A stretch of 52,567 nucleotides of DNA from Planctomycetaceae bacterium (GTDB taxonomy: Bacteria > Planctomycetota > Planctomycetia > Pirellulales > Pirellulaceae), in contig DUDC01000253.1 in the NCBI GenBank assembly GCA_012959465.1, positions 1,466 to 54,032 of the forward strand, in the 5' to 3' direction. A program made the position numbers and the translations under genes. Positions 8,486 to 17,636 of the stretch are shown one piece after another (the first letter of the stretch is position 1; the number at the start of each line of letters is the position of its first letter). Below the pieces are notes generated by a model. The model was given only the letters and a program-made list of their open reading frames with translations. It was not told the DNA's origin and made no database searches.

Positions 8486-8489
8486 GTCG

Positions 8490-10691
8490 ATGGACCACAG
8501 GGTGCGACGAATGATTTTCCAGCGTTCGCAATCAGAATCACGCTGCTTGGCCAGCAATTTGGCCCTGTGGTTTGTATTCCTCAGCTCGGTCCCGCCTGCC
8601 ATCAATGCAGAGTCGGGACAAATAACGAGGCTGCCAGCGACGCGAACATTTGTGCCCAGTAATGTCACATTGGAAATCGACAGCCGTTGGGCCGCTGGCA
8701 ATGGTTACCGCCCCGTTCGCTGTACCGTCTCCAATTGGCCAGCTGGTCCGGCCACGACCGATCGCACCTTCCAAATCGTGCTTGAACCGAGGACAGGCCA
8801 ATATCGACACTACCAACCTATCGTCCAGGGCTACGTCGAGTTGGCACGGGGCCAACGCTCTGCCCAGATCGAACTCTACTGCCCCCAGTCGTACTGGTGG
8901 AATTCAGTCCAAGTTCAGATGTTTGAGGGTTCAAAAGAACTCCGTGAAATGAGAAGTTCGGCGGCGGGTGTTATGGCTGGAATGGTAAGCGGTCAAAGTC
9001 CGTGGTCGGAAGCCGTGCCATCACTTCTGTTTGTTTCGTCGCATGCTGGACGGAGCAACGTTCAGCTGGCCGGCAAGACCGATTTTCCCAAATGGGACCG
9101 ACTCGTCACGTCGGTGCCGGGATACCCTTCGCACGTCGTCAGCCAGGATCAATATCGAGTGGCAGCGGACGATTTGGCAGTCCATACAGTGATCGCCAGC
9201 CAAGCCCGCTCGGCGTTGGTCGAGCCGCATCGCCTACCCGACCGATGGTTGGGTCTGTCGACCGTCGATTTCATCTTCATCTCGGCCAGCGACCTGGCCA
9301 TGCTTAGCAAAAGACATCCGCGGAAAATCGAAGCCTTGAAACAGTGGGTTGAGGTGGGCGGCAATTTGTGCATCGAGGATGTCGGGAACGCCTTCGAATT
9401 AATCCGGCAGATCGAGAACGAATTGGACCTTACATCATCTGGTACGCATGCTGGTGTTTGGACTCCGTTGCCCCGGAAGGCGTGCGAGCCTCTTTTTCGT
9501 CAGAGCCTGAAACTGAATAGCACAGGTTACCGAATTCCAGCCTACAGAAAAGCCGACCCGAATCTGATAGCACCGCGGGTGCAACCGCTCGCCATGGGCC
9601 GGGTATTCATCATTGCCGATGGGGCCCAATGGTCCGATCCATCGTTCGCACCTTGGATCTTCAACTCGCTGCCAGAAAACCGCTGGGCTTGGTACAAGCG
9701 AAACGGAATGACGCTTAATCGGCAATACAACGATTTCTGGAATTGGTCGATCCGTGGAATAGGTCGGCCTCCCATTTTCTTGTTCCTGACGGTAATTACT
9801 GTTTTTGCGGCGTTCATCGGGCCGATCAATTTTATCGCCATGAAGCGGTGGAATCGTCACTATCTGCTGCTGGTCACAGTGCCGGTGATTTCACTGGTGA
9901 CAACCGTGTCGCTGTTTGGGTACGGATTTATAAAGGACGGAGTCGGTACGACAGTTCGTCGTCGAGCATATGTCCATTTGGATCAGGCAAGCGGCCGCAT
10001 GCAATCCTGGTCGCGGCAGACTTACTATGCGAGTATGGCTCCCTACAGAGGCTTGCAATTCCCCTTGACGGCCGCCGTCTACCCGATCTTGCTAGAATCT
10101 GGCTCAGGTCGCCAATCGCCTAACCCGCACTTGCTCCAATGGACAGGCAGCCAACGTCTACGAAGGGGATACATCGCGTCCCGCACGTTGAGTCAATATT
10201 TGGTCGTACAACCAACAAAGTCTACCGCGGCCAACTTGTCGATCGCCGTCAGCGACGAAAAACTCAGCGTTAGGAACGAGCTTGGCGGCAGCATCACTCA
10301 TCTTTTGGTCTGCGATGAACAGGGCCAACTACACTCTGGACACAAGCTCGCGGTCGGCGAGACGGCAACTCTCAAGCCAACCGATGGGGAAGACATCGCG
10401 ACGATCATGCGGGAGGCTCTCATCGAGTCTTTCACATCGGAAATAGATCCGGGGCTCGTTCGACGAACTCGGCGTTATTGGTACGGCTACCAAGTCGATG
10501 AAAATCTACCAGAACCCGATGATGTAACCAGCTTAATGGAACATGCAATCGCCGATGTGCGTGGCGGAGTCATCAAAACGCTTCGCCCGCGGACGTATGT
10601 CGCGATCATGTCCTCTTCGTCGCTCGTTTCCATGGGAGTCGCAAAGGCGAAGGACCGAGACAGCGTGATCGTCGTGCGAGGAAGGTGGTAA
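8490..10691 (+). CDS. Large membrane-anchored accessory protein of ABC-2 exporter operon
   Basis: A protein of about 733 aa. An N-terminal signal or anchor (about residues 20-38, LALWFVFLSSVPPAINAES) leads into a long extracytoplasmic region with beta-rich segments (TFVPSNVTLEIDSRW; TVSNWPAG). A region near residues 240-300 with DFIFISASDLAML and VEVGGNLCIEDVG resembles the glutamine-amidotransferase-like fold in GldG/DUF4350-type partners of ABC-2 exporters. Two transmembrane helices follow near residues 428-448 (PPIFLFLTVITVFAAFIGP) and 460-482. The C-terminal part is beta-rich. ATG 8511 (AGGG 8 nt upstream) is an alternative start. It is 3 nt upstream of the ATPase gene. The role as substrate-handling partner is inferred from context and fold impression. 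Confidence 0.75.
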   Translation: MDHRVRRMIFQRSQSESRCLASNLALWFVFLSSVPPAINAESGQITRLPATRTFVPSNVTLEIDSRWAAGNGYRPVRCTVSNWPAGPATTDRTFQIVLEPRTGQYRHYQPIVQGYVELARGQRSAQIELYCPQSYWWNSVQVQMFEGSKELREMRSSAAGVMAGMVSGQSPWSEAVPSLLFVSSHAGRSNVQLAGKTDFPKWDRLVTSVPGYPSHVVSQDQYRVAADDLAVHTVIASQARSALVEPHRLPDRWLGLSTVDFIFISASDLAMLSKRHPRKIEALKQWVEVGGNLCIEDVGNAFELIRQIENELDLTSSGTHAGVWTPLPRKACEPLFRQSLKLNSTGYRIPAYRKADPNLIAPRVQPLAMGRVFIIADGAQWSDPSFAPWIFNSLPENRWAWYKRNGMTLNRQYNDFWNWSIRGIGRPPIFLFLTVITVFAAFIGPINFIAMKRWNRHYLLLVTVPVISLVTTVSLFGYGFIKDGVGTTVRRRAYVHLDQASGRMQSWSRQTYYASMAPYRGLQFPLTAAVYPILLESGSGRQSPNPHLLQWTGSQRLRRGYIASRTLSQYLVVQPTKSTAANLSIAVSDEKLSVRNELGGSITHLLVCDEQGQLHSGHKLAVGETATLKPTDGEDIATIMREALIESFTSEIDPGLVRRTRRYWYGYQVDENLPEPDDVTSLMEHAIADVRGGVIKTLRPRTYVAIMSSSSLVSMGVAKAKDRDSVIVVRGRW

Positions 10692-10694
10692 CCC

Positions 10695-11645
10695 ATGTCG
10701 ATGATTGAGCTGCGTCGCCTGCATCGCTACTTTGGTAGCTTCGCGGCCGTGAAGGATGTCACCTTCGAGGTCGACCGAGGGCAGGTGTGTGGCTTCATCG
10801 GACCCAACGGTGCGGGGAAAACGACCAGCATGCGAATCCTTTCGACGCTCGACTTGCCTACCTATGGCGATGCGTACGTCGATGGATTCTCATGTGTGAA
10901 TGACCCGGACCGTGTCCGCCGCCGCCTCGGGTTCATGCCCGACTATTTTGGCACCTATCCAAATGTCAATTGCCGAGAATACCTCGACTTTTTCGCCCGC
11001 TCCTACGGACTCCGAGGCAGCGAACGCCGCACGGCCATTGAGCGCGTGATCAGTTTCTCCAGCATGAGCGGTATGACTGAAAAGCCGATCCGAGGTCTAT
11101 CCAAGGGGATGAAGCAGCGTTTGTGCCTTGGTCGAGCGATGCTACATGACCCGGCCGTCTTGATACTCGACGAACCGGCGGCCGGACTCGACCCTCGCGC
11201 ACGAATCGATTTACGTGACATGATTCGGGCCTTGGCCGCTGATGGCAAGACGGTTCTTATTAGCTCGCACATCCTCACCGAGCTCGCGGAAGTCTGTGAC
11301 CGCGTCGCTATTATTGAAAAAGGGCAGTTGTTGGCCTTCGGTTCGGTTGACGAAATTCGTCAGAGAACCACCGTGACCACAACGACGGAGTCTACTGAGA
11401 AGATTGTCGCCCGCGTTCTCTCCGACGCCAATGCCTTGGGGAAGATACTCTCCGACACGGAAGGCGTCGAACAGATTGTCATCGATGGAGAACTCGTCCG
11501 TTTCCAACATAGTCTGGGCCAAATTGGGCAGGCAAAGCTACTCAAGGACCTGATAGAGGACGGCCACGAGCTATGTGAGTTTGGCTCCGAGGTGACATCG
11601 CTCGAAGACGTCTTCCTGGCCGTGACCCGAGGTGAAGTTCAATGA
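10695..11645 (+). CDS. ABC-2 type transporter ATP-binding protein
   Basis: A 316-aa ATPase with all motifs: Walker A GPNGAGKT (residues 36-43), a Q-loop region near the MPDYFGTYPN stretch, signature LSKGMKQRL near 136-144, Walker B VLILDEPAAGLD near 156-167 and the H-loop in ISSHILTE. The C-terminal 90 residues after the nucleotide-binding domain (TTVTTTTESTEKIVARV...) form the extra domain common in ABC-2 exporter ATPases such as the GldA/NatA type. It energises the permease encoded next; the genes overlap by 4 nt (ATGA), suggesting coupled translation and a 1:1 product. Substrate unknown; with the large accessory protein upstream, the set resembles gliding-type or multicopper-type ABC-2 exporters. 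Confidence 0.93.
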   Translation: MSMIELRRLHRYFGSFAAVKDVTFEVDRGQVCGFIGPNGAGKTTSMRILSTLDLPTYGDAYVDGFSCVNDPDRVRRRLGFMPDYFGTYPNVNCREYLDFFARSYGLRGSERRTAIERVISFSSMSGMTEKPIRGLSKGMKQRLCLGRAMLHDPAVLILDEPAAGLDPRARIDLRDMIRALAADGKTVLISSHILTELAEVCDRVAIIEKGQLLAFGSVDEIRQRTTVTTTTESTEKIVARVLSDANALGKILSDTEGVEQIVIDGELVRFQHSLGQIGQAKLLKDLIEDGHELCEFGSEVTSLEDVFLAVTRGEVQ

Positions 11646-13240
11646 GCACCGAGACGGGCACGCAACCACAACCGGCGAAGCAAGAGGATTTTTGGGGCCG
11701 CTTGGATGACCGCATGGACCATTTGAGCGATTACCTGAACCCAATCCTGGTTAAAGAAACACGGCAGGCGTTAAAGAGTCGTCCATTTCTCGTCACTTTC
11801 TTCTTGTTGCTTACCTGCGCTTGGGGTTGGTCTTTACTCGCCGTCGCGTTGCAAACAAACAACAATTCATTTCAGCTTGGGCGGATCACGTTGTGGGGCT
11901 ACTTCGTCGTGCTGCTGATCCCGATGGTGATTATTGTTCCGTACACCGCATTTCGTTCTTTGGCAAAAGAACGCGAGGACGGCACACACGAACTGCTATC
12001 GATCACAACGTTGGCGGCCAGACAAGTGGTGATGGGCAAGTTGGGCAGTGCCGTCATGCAGATGATTTTCTTCTACTCAGTGTTGGCACCATGCATAACG
12101 TTCACATACCTGCTGCGTGGCGTAGACATCGTGGTCATTGGCATGCTGCTTTGGTACACGCTGGTCATTTCGATTGTGCTTTCCGCATTAGGGTTGCTGT
12201 TGGCGGCAGCGGCCCGCGCCAGCCAATGGCAGATGCTGCTTTCCCTGTTACTGCTCGCAGGTCTGGTGATCGCTGCCATTTGCTGGTTGAACGGTGGTTT
12301 GTTCATGATCGAAGAGGCCAGCACCACGCAAACATGGTTTTGGTATGTGAACCTGGCAATTAACATGGGCGCCGCCAGCTTCCTCGTTCTTTTCTTGCAA
12401 GGTGCCGCTGCGCAATTGAGCTTTGCCAGCGACAACCGGTCAACGAAAATCCGCATCACCATGCTGACTCAATCGGCCATTTTTGTCGGCTGGATGGCGT
12501 TACTTCAAATCCAACACCCCGATTGGGGCTTCGCGATGGTCGTTTCGATTATCGCTGGCATTTACTGGGCAGTGATGGGATCTCTGTTGGTCGGAGAAAT
12601 CGGAGTCCTTTCGCAGCGGGTTCGGCGGACGCTACCTCAAACTGGACTCGGCCGCGTTCTTTTTACGTTGTTTAATCCGGGTGGAGGGACAGGGTACTTC
12701 TTTACGCTCTGCAACTTAGCCGCAGTGGTTGTCGTTGCTAACATTACCCTTATGTTGATGGCCGACCGACATGCAGATGAGCATTGTATAATGATCGGGT
12801 TGCTTGTCTTCATGTATGTCACCTCCTACCTTGGAGTGACCCGGCTGATCATCGCCTACACGGCGCGCTGGGCGCAGCCAGGCCCGCTGGGATCGTTTGT
12901 CATCACGGTCGTGTTGGCCATTCTCGGTTGCCTGGTCCCGATGATATTTCAGCTACTTTTCTGGAGAGTCTTCAGTGATGATTACACAGCACTCCAGGCC
13001 CCGAACTGGATGTGGACCTTGGTGGAGGCAGTCGACCAGAGAGGTCGATCCGACGTTTTCTCCACGATATTGATCATGGTCGCAATCTCGTTCATTATCC
13101 TCGCAGTGAACCTGATTGTGGGAGCCCGAGAGGTCAATCAGCACCGCGAATCCCTACCGGAACGAGTGCATGAAGAAGATCTCGCTAAATCCCCCAAACC
13201 GACGGTGGAAGCCCAAGCCCACCCACTTGATGAAGTGTAA
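11642..13240 (+). CDS. ABC-2 type transporter permease
   Basis: A 532-aa integral membrane protein. I count about 12 hydrophobic segments from residue 52 (FLVTFFLLLTCAWGW) to about 490 (STILIMVAISFIILAV). The N-terminal cytoplasmic part (LDDRMDHLSDYLNPILVKETRQALKSR) has the NPI-L-x-K-E-x-R-Q block typical of ABC-2 permeases with a coupling helix before TM1. AKEREDGTHELLSIT near residue 108 is the characteristic intracellular loop. The C-terminus is cytoplasmic and charged. Its start overlaps the ATPase stop. With roughly twice six helices in one chain it could act as a full permease. Substrate is not deducible. Confidence 0.9.
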   Translation: MSTETGTQPQPAKQEDFWGRLDDRMDHLSDYLNPILVKETRQALKSRPFLVTFFLLLTCAWGWSLLAVALQTNNNSFQLGRITLWGYFVVLLIPMVIIVPYTAFRSLAKEREDGTHELLSITTLAARQVVMGKLGSAVMQMIFFYSVLAPCITFTYLLRGVDIVVIGMLLWYTLVISIVLSALGLLLAAAARASQWQMLLSLLLLAGLVIAAICWLNGGLFMIEEASTTQTWFWYVNLAINMGAASFLVLFLQGAAAQLSFASDNRSTKIRITMLTQSAIFVGWMALLQIQHPDWGFAMVVSIIAGIYWAVMGSLLVGEIGVLSQRVRRTLPQTGLGRVLFTLFNPGGGTGYFFTLCNLAAVVVVANITLMLMADRHADEHCIMIGLLVFMYVTSYLGVTRLIIAYTARWAQPGPLGSFVITVVLAILGCLVPMIFQLLFWRVFSDDYTALQAPNWMWTLVEAVDQRGRSDVFSTILIMVAISFIILAVNLIVGAREVNQHRESLPERVHEEDLAKSPKPTVEAQAHPLDEV

Positions 13241-13507
13241 CGACCATCCGCCCGACAGCGAGATGTGAAAGTCGACAAGTGGGTGACGTACGACTCGAGA
13301 GTGATTAGACTGTCTCCCTAGCGGTGATCGACATGATGTTCGTGAATCAAAGTAAACTTAGTGCACCGTTTTGACCGATTCTCATCTTGAATGGGCACAC
13401 CGTTCATCCCCGCAGCACAATCCGGAGATTGTCCCCTGTGGGTATCGGCAGGACTTTGTAACTTTTGTTTTGGCTTATAGATTATTCAAACCGCTGGTGA
13501 CATTTAG

Positions 13508-14401
13508 ATGACATCAATTCTTGTCGTTGATGACAACCCAATGGATCGCCGCGTGGCATGTTCGATTCTTGAGTCCGAAGGTTGGCAGACCTTCACTGCA
13601 GAGAACGCAGAGACCGCTCTGGAACAGATCCCTTCTCAGCAGCCCGACATCGTTCTTTCGGATCTACAAATGCCCGAAGTCGATGGATTAGAACTTGTCC
13701 GCCAAGTCGTCTCCGATCATCCCGATATTCCGGTGGTCATTATGACCGGCCACGGCAGCGAAGAGCTTGCCGTCAAGGCGCTTCAACAGGGAGCACTCAG
13801 TTACGTCCCCAAGGAAATCCTCTCCAAGGTCCTCGTCTCAACGCTCAAGGATGTGCTCAAAGTTTCGCAAGGACGAAAGAAGCGAGGAGCCGTGCTGAGA
13901 TCGATCAAGCGATTGGATACCCTGTTCGAACTGAACATCAATGATACGAGCGTCGAGGCCCTTGTGACTTACCTAGTCGAGGGACTAGAAGTTGTGAATT
14001 TCTCTGATGAGGGAGATCGAATTCGAGTCGGAACTGCGCTTCATGAAGCGCTGATGAACGCACGTGAACACGGCAACTTGGAACTCGACTCCAAGATGAG
14101 AGATGATGATGATGATGGTTACCGGGAGTTGGCGGAAGCTCGCTTGAGACAATCGCCGTACAAAGACCGCAAGATCTTTGTTCAAGCCACCTTGGACCGC
14201 GATCATGTTGCCTTTACGATCCGTGACGAAGGGCCTGGGTTCGACACCACAAACCTCCCCGACCCAACGTCGCCAGAGAATATCGGCCGGGTGAGTGGTC
14301 GCGGGTTATTTCTGATTCGCACATTCATGGACAAGGTCGCGTTCAGCGATTCGGGCAACGAAATCGTCATGTCCAAGCGCCGCCCAGCAGATCAAGAGTA
14401 G
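13508..14401 (+). CDS. Response regulator with receiver and C-terminal anti-sigma-type ATPase (HATPase_c) domain
   Basis: Receiver domain at residues 1-120 with acidic pair D8/D9, phospho-acceptor D52 (VLSDLQMP), T80 (VIMTGHGS) and K102. After a linker, residues 150-290 form a RsbW/SpoIIAB-like HATPase_c domain: N-box ALHEALMNAREHGN (E180, N184), G1 box RDEGPGF (240-246) and G2 box GRGLFLI (264-270). There is no DNA-binding domain, and no dimerisation/phosphotransfer His domain, so it is not a classical histidine kinase. In related proteins this architecture belongs to partner-switching control of sigma factors, with phosphorylation gating kinase or binding activity; that is inference here. 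A run of GAT codons (about 14103-14117) encodes DDDDDG between the two ATPase halves. The gene stands alone after a 267-nt spacer. Confidence 0.88.
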   Translation: MTSILVVDDNPMDRRVACSILESEGWQTFTAENAETALEQIPSQQPDIVLSDLQMPEVDGLELVRQVVSDHPDIPVVIMTGHGSEELAVKALQQGALSYVPKEILSKVLVSTLKDVLKVSQGRKKRGAVLRSIKRLDTLFELNINDTSVEALVTYLVEGLEVVNFSDEGDRIRVGTALHEALMNAREHGNLELDSKMRDDDDDGYRELAEARLRQSPYKDRKIFVQATLDRDHVAFTIRDEGPGFDTTNLPDPTSPENIGRVSGRGLFLIRTFMDKVAFSDSGNEIVMSKRRPADQE

Positions 14402-14466
14402 AGCTCTCAACCGCTCGGCACGAGCACTACGACCACAACGCGTAGGCGAGTAAGTCCAGCCGCTTG

Positions 14467-15261
14467 TTACGGTCTTCGCTCTTCAATGCTACCACGCGTT
14501 TTCACCACGGCTCGCCAGAATTCATTCAACAGAAATGGTTTGAGAATCCAGGGCAAGGTGTATTCCTGGGGAAGTACCCAGCCGGTGCATACCAGACAAG
14601 GCAGATTGGGAAGCAACCGTTCCTTCCATGCCAACGCTTGATCCAATTGATGTGGCTCAACATCGACCACAACCAATTCGGCACCACAACCGGCGAAAGG
14701 TTGCCCCAACCGCGCCCAGACCACTTGGCCGCCCAATGGCGATAGGGCATGCGCGATGGTCTCGTACGGCTGTCGTGTGTCGGTCAACGCGACCACATTC
14801 ACGGGCCCCGATTTCGGTGGTTCCATTCGCCCCGATTCCAACAGCTGATCGGCACGCGAGGCAGTGGCGACAAGACTCTGTTCACTCTTTCCGGCGATCG
14901 GAACGATGTAGTTTGGCGCCCAAAGATGCCATCGGTCCCAGCGGCAAATCACCACACCTGCCGGCGCAGAGGCAGTTCGCCCTGCGGCCAATAACCACGA
15001 TCCCGTCAAGAACACGATGCGGGTCAGCGGGCTCAGTCGACGCAGGGCCGCGACGGTATTTTCGTGAGGCAGGGATCGCGTTGGGCACGCCCAGATCAGC
15101 CAGTCGACCGATGTTTCTCGTAACAAAGCCTCAATATCATCCGCAGGCACTGTAACGACACTCACGGTTGCGTTTTGGTCCAGCCATCGATAGGCATCAC
15201 GCATCTCTAATTCCAGTGGTTCGCCCACCCACAACACGTGAACATCGAGCTGTCGATTCAC
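14467..15261 (-). CDS. Tandem degenerate receiver-like protein, coupled to HTH-EIIA gene
   Basis: A 264-aa cytoplasmic protein. The N-terminal half (residues 5-110) and C-terminal half (about 150-258) each follow a receiver-like alpha/beta rhythm. The second half is clearer: AELVVVDVEP (acidic site region), LPCLVCTGW and WILKPFLLNEFWRAV, the last matching the K-P-F...E/D-x-x-x-x-V end of receiver domains. The first half has VDWLIWACPTRSLP and RIVFLTGSW. The acidic pair at the end of strand 1 is absent in both, so phosphorylation is doubtful. GTG 15261 overlaps the TGA of the upstream gene (GTGA), so the two proteins are probably made together and may interact. I do not know a named family; the receiver assignment is by pattern only. 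Confidence 0.6.
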   Translation of the reverse strand: MNRQLDVHVLWVGEPLELEMRDAYRWLDQNATVSVVTVPADDIEALLRETSVDWLIWACPTRSLPHENTVAALRRLSPLTRIVFLTGSWLLAAGRTASAPAGVVICRWDRWHLWAPNYIVPIAGKSEQSLVATASRADQLLESGRMEPPKSGPVNVVALTDTRQPYETIAHALSPLGGQVVWARLGQPFAGCGAELVVVDVEPHQLDQALAWKERLLPNLPCLVCTGWVLPQEYTLPWILKPFLLNEFWRAVVKTRGSIEERRP

Positions 15262-15959
15262 CGGTCCAACTCATTCTCAGCGGTTGTGAAGACTTCCAAA
15301 ACGTCGGTTGGCAAATCTGCCGTGCGGAGCTTGGTTAGAAAATCGGCGTCGGCAATCAACCGACTCAAGCGGGCGAGAATACAGAGATGCTCCGAATCAT
15401 TGGTAGCGCAAATCAGTAGAAACACGTCGGTCAAACCACCTTGTTTGCCACCAAAAGGGATCCCTGAGGTGGTTCGGCCAACGACCACCAACGGTTCACC
15501 GACAATATTGGGCATCGGACGTCGAGGGTGGAGCATGGCAACTCCGTTATCCAAGGCCGTCGTGTGTAAGTCTTCGCGAGCCCGGACGGCTTCGGCCATC
15601 TTAGCAGGGTCCCAAAGTCCGCCTGTCTGAGCCGCCAAATCGGCCATTGCATCGATAACTCGGTTGCGAGTCTTGGCCATTAGGGGAAGAGCTACACCCG
15701 TCTCCATGAGCAAATTTGCAATACGCACTTCTCCCGGGTGAGCGCTCGAAACCACATCCTCCACCTCGATCAGTTCGCCCTCATCGGACACGCCGATTCG
15801 ATCCTCCAACCAATGGTGAATCTCGGCGCGGGAAAACCGCCATTGTCCGGAGACGCGCCGTCCCGGAATTCGGCCCTTAGTCGCTAATCGGGCCACTTGT
15901 TGCGGCGAAACGTGCAAGTAAGCCGCCAAACCGTCGATATCAAAATTGTCCTGAGCCAA
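15258..15959 (-). CDS. Excisionase-type helix-turn-helix protein with PTS EIIA (fructose/PtsN-like) domain
   Basis: Residues 5-52 are a MerR/excisionase-type winged helix (LAAYLHVSPQQVARLATKGR, then GQWRFSRAEIHHWLED). Residues 85-228 are a PTS_EIIA type-2 domain with the phospho-acceptor His144 in DNGVAMLHPRRP, matching the GIAIPH block of PtsN, and VFLLICATNDSEHL later. In the family, EIIA of this type receives phosphate from HPr/EIINtr and acts as a regulator. Fused to a DNA-binding domain it could be a phosphorylation-controlled regulator, though the HTH may also be used for protein contacts. No sugar permease is nearby. The start is TTG 15959; there is no in-frame ATG early in the gene. 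It is translationally coupled to the tandem receiver-like gene. Confidence 0.82.
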   Translation of the reverse strand: MAQDNFDIDGLAAYLHVSPQQVARLATKGRIPGRRVSGQWRFSRAEIHHWLEDRIGVSDEGELIEVEDVVSSAHPGEVRIANLLMETGVALPLMAKTRNRVIDAMADLAAQTGGLWDPAKMAEAVRAREDLHTTALDNGVAMLHPRRPMPNIVGEPLVVVGRTTSGIPFGGKQGGLTDVFLLICATNDSEHLCILARLSRLIADADFLTKLRTADLPTDVLEVFTTAENELDR

Positions 15960-16130
15960 CCTATCACCCGGGGTTAGAGTTCCTTCGTAGACGTCAACTT
16001 AGCGAATTCGTTCCACGATTGCGATTCGCCCTTGACGCACATTCCCAAATGTCGAGAATTTCGACCAGTCAACAAGAGGTTGACTGCGGATATAAGGCAT
16101 CAAAGACACCAATGGCAAGGAGGCCAGGTG

Positions 16131-17633
16131 ATGCTTTCTCATTTGGGTGACACGCGACCACTGACACTACGTCAGTTGATTCCCGATGGCAAATTCTACG
16201 GTGCCTCGGATCCTAAGGTCGCTACGTGCTCTGATACAATTCGACGCATCATTCATGGTGACGTCTATTTTGCCTGTGTCGATGCTGACAACGACGGACA
16301 CGACGACATCCTCAAGGCGGTTGAATTAGGTGCTGTCGCGGTTGTCGCCGAACGACTGGTTGTCGCTGCAGTGCCTGTGGTTGTCGTTCCCGATAGTCGC
16401 CAAGCTTTCGCCTTATCGTGCCACAAGCTGTTCGGACTGCCATCGCAATCGTTGATTACCACAGGTATTGCCGGCACCGATGGGAAAACAACCGTAGCCG
16501 CCTTGGTCGAATCAGTGCTCGAAGGGGCCGGTAAACACGTTACCAGCCGTACATCGCTTGGTATTCGAGCTCCCGCTGGCTATGCACAACGTCAAACCAC
16601 CCCCTCAGCGACCGAAATTGTCGGCTGGCTCGCCGATGCAATACGGTGGGGAGCAAGCGACGCCATCTTGGAAGTCGACAGCCGCGACGTTGTGTCGCGG
16701 CACAGCATGGGTACCCAGTTCAATCATTTGGTGTTCACCAATGTCACGCCAGCCCATCTGCAACTCCATCGAAATGCCCAAAACTACCGCCGGACGTTAC
16801 TCGGGCTGACCGATCAACTGAAACCCAACGGAGTGGTCATCATCAACTTGGACGATCCGGCACTTCGAGACGTCTTGCCTACACTTGATGCGCCAGTATT
16901 GACCTACTCGATGAACAGTGATTCGGCGGATATTCGAGCAACGCTGCTGGAACGTCATCGTGGAGAACAGACATTTCTACTGGAAACCGGCCACTATTCG
17001 GCGATGGTTCGCACGAGGATCATTGGTGACCAACATATTCGCAACTGCATGGCAGCGACCGGGGTCGGCATCCTTCAATCGCTCGACTTAACAACGATCG
17101 TCGCTGGCCTTGAACGCGTTGAACGGCTCAATGGAAGACTGGACCGCGTCGAATGTGGTCAGCCCTTTGGTGTGTTTGTAGAACACCATACGACGCCCGT
17201 TCGCCTGGCCGCGGCACTCGGTACGCTAAAGTCGGTGACGACAGGCAAGTTATGGTGCCTTTTTGGGCCGCAAGTCAGCTCTGATGACTGCCAACTAGCC
17301 GCCATGGGTCGCGTCATAGAGCTTTTCGCCGACCAATGCGTTTTGACGGGAGCTACCTATGAGACGCGGGCTACAATACCCATGTTACACGACGTGTTGG
17401 ATGGCATGAAAAACGTCGGTCGACCTCGCCTCATTCCGACCCGTTCACGCGCGGTGCGCTGGGCATTGGACGAAATGGGCGCTGATGATACGGTTCTTCT
17501 TGTCGGTGCACCGATCACCACCTGCCCGGTCGAGGCGTGCGGGCAAGAGGGCGATCGCCAACTGGTCGAACAACATCTTAGAGAGGTTCCTGACGACACT
17601 CCTATCATTTTGCCATTCCCTACGGCGCGTTGA
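16131..17633 (+). CDS. Divergent Mur ligase family protein (MurE-like, key catalytic motifs altered)
   Basis: A 500-aa protein with the three-domain layout of Mur ligases. The UDP-binding-like N-domain has GDVYFACVDADNDGHDDI and GAVAVVAERLV. The ATPase domain has P-loop GTDGKTT (about 115-121) and FTNVTPAHLQLHRNAQNY. The C-domain has NGRLDRVECGQPF, VFVEHHTTPVRLAAAL and KLWCLFGPQ. Several residues normally needed by MurE are changed by eye alignment: EVSSHA reads EVDSRD, the carbamylated Lys in the YxxAK block is absent (NYRRTLLGL), and the DNPR substrate motif is not found (GATYETRA). ATP binding is plausible; amino-acid ligation is doubtful. AAGGAGG 7 nt before ATG 16131 fixes the start. It is 3 nt upstream of a second Mur-like gene. 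No other wall genes adjoin it. Confidence 0.75.
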   Translation: MLSHLGDTRPLTLRQLIPDGKFYGASDPKVATCSDTIRRIIHGDVYFACVDADNDGHDDILKAVELGAVAVVAERLVVAAVPVVVVPDSRQAFALSCHKLFGLPSQSLITTGIAGTDGKTTVAALVESVLEGAGKHVTSRTSLGIRAPAGYAQRQTTPSATEIVGWLADAIRWGASDAILEVDSRDVVSRHSMGTQFNHLVFTNVTPAHLQLHRNAQNYRRTLLGLTDQLKPNGVVIINLDDPALRDVLPTLDAPVLTYSMNSDSADIRATLLERHRGEQTFLLETGHYSAMVRTRIIGDQHIRNCMAATGVGILQSLDLTTIVAGLERVERLNGRLDRVECGQPFGVFVEHHTTPVRLAAALGTLKSVTTGKLWCLFGPQVSSDDCQLAAMGRVIELFADQCVLTGATYETRATIPMLHDVLDGMKNVGRPRLIPTRSRAVRWALDEMGADDTVLLVGAPITTCPVEACGQEGDRQLVEQHLREVPDDTPIILPFPTAR

Positions 17634-17636
17634 CCG

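Noticed and set aside
8268-8489. N-terminal extension of the large ABC accessory protein upstream of 8490
   Set aside because: It overlaps the small membrane protein gene 8192-8485 in another frame and is Arg/Ser-rich without signal-like features, while the start at 8490 or 8511 gives a normal signal anchor.
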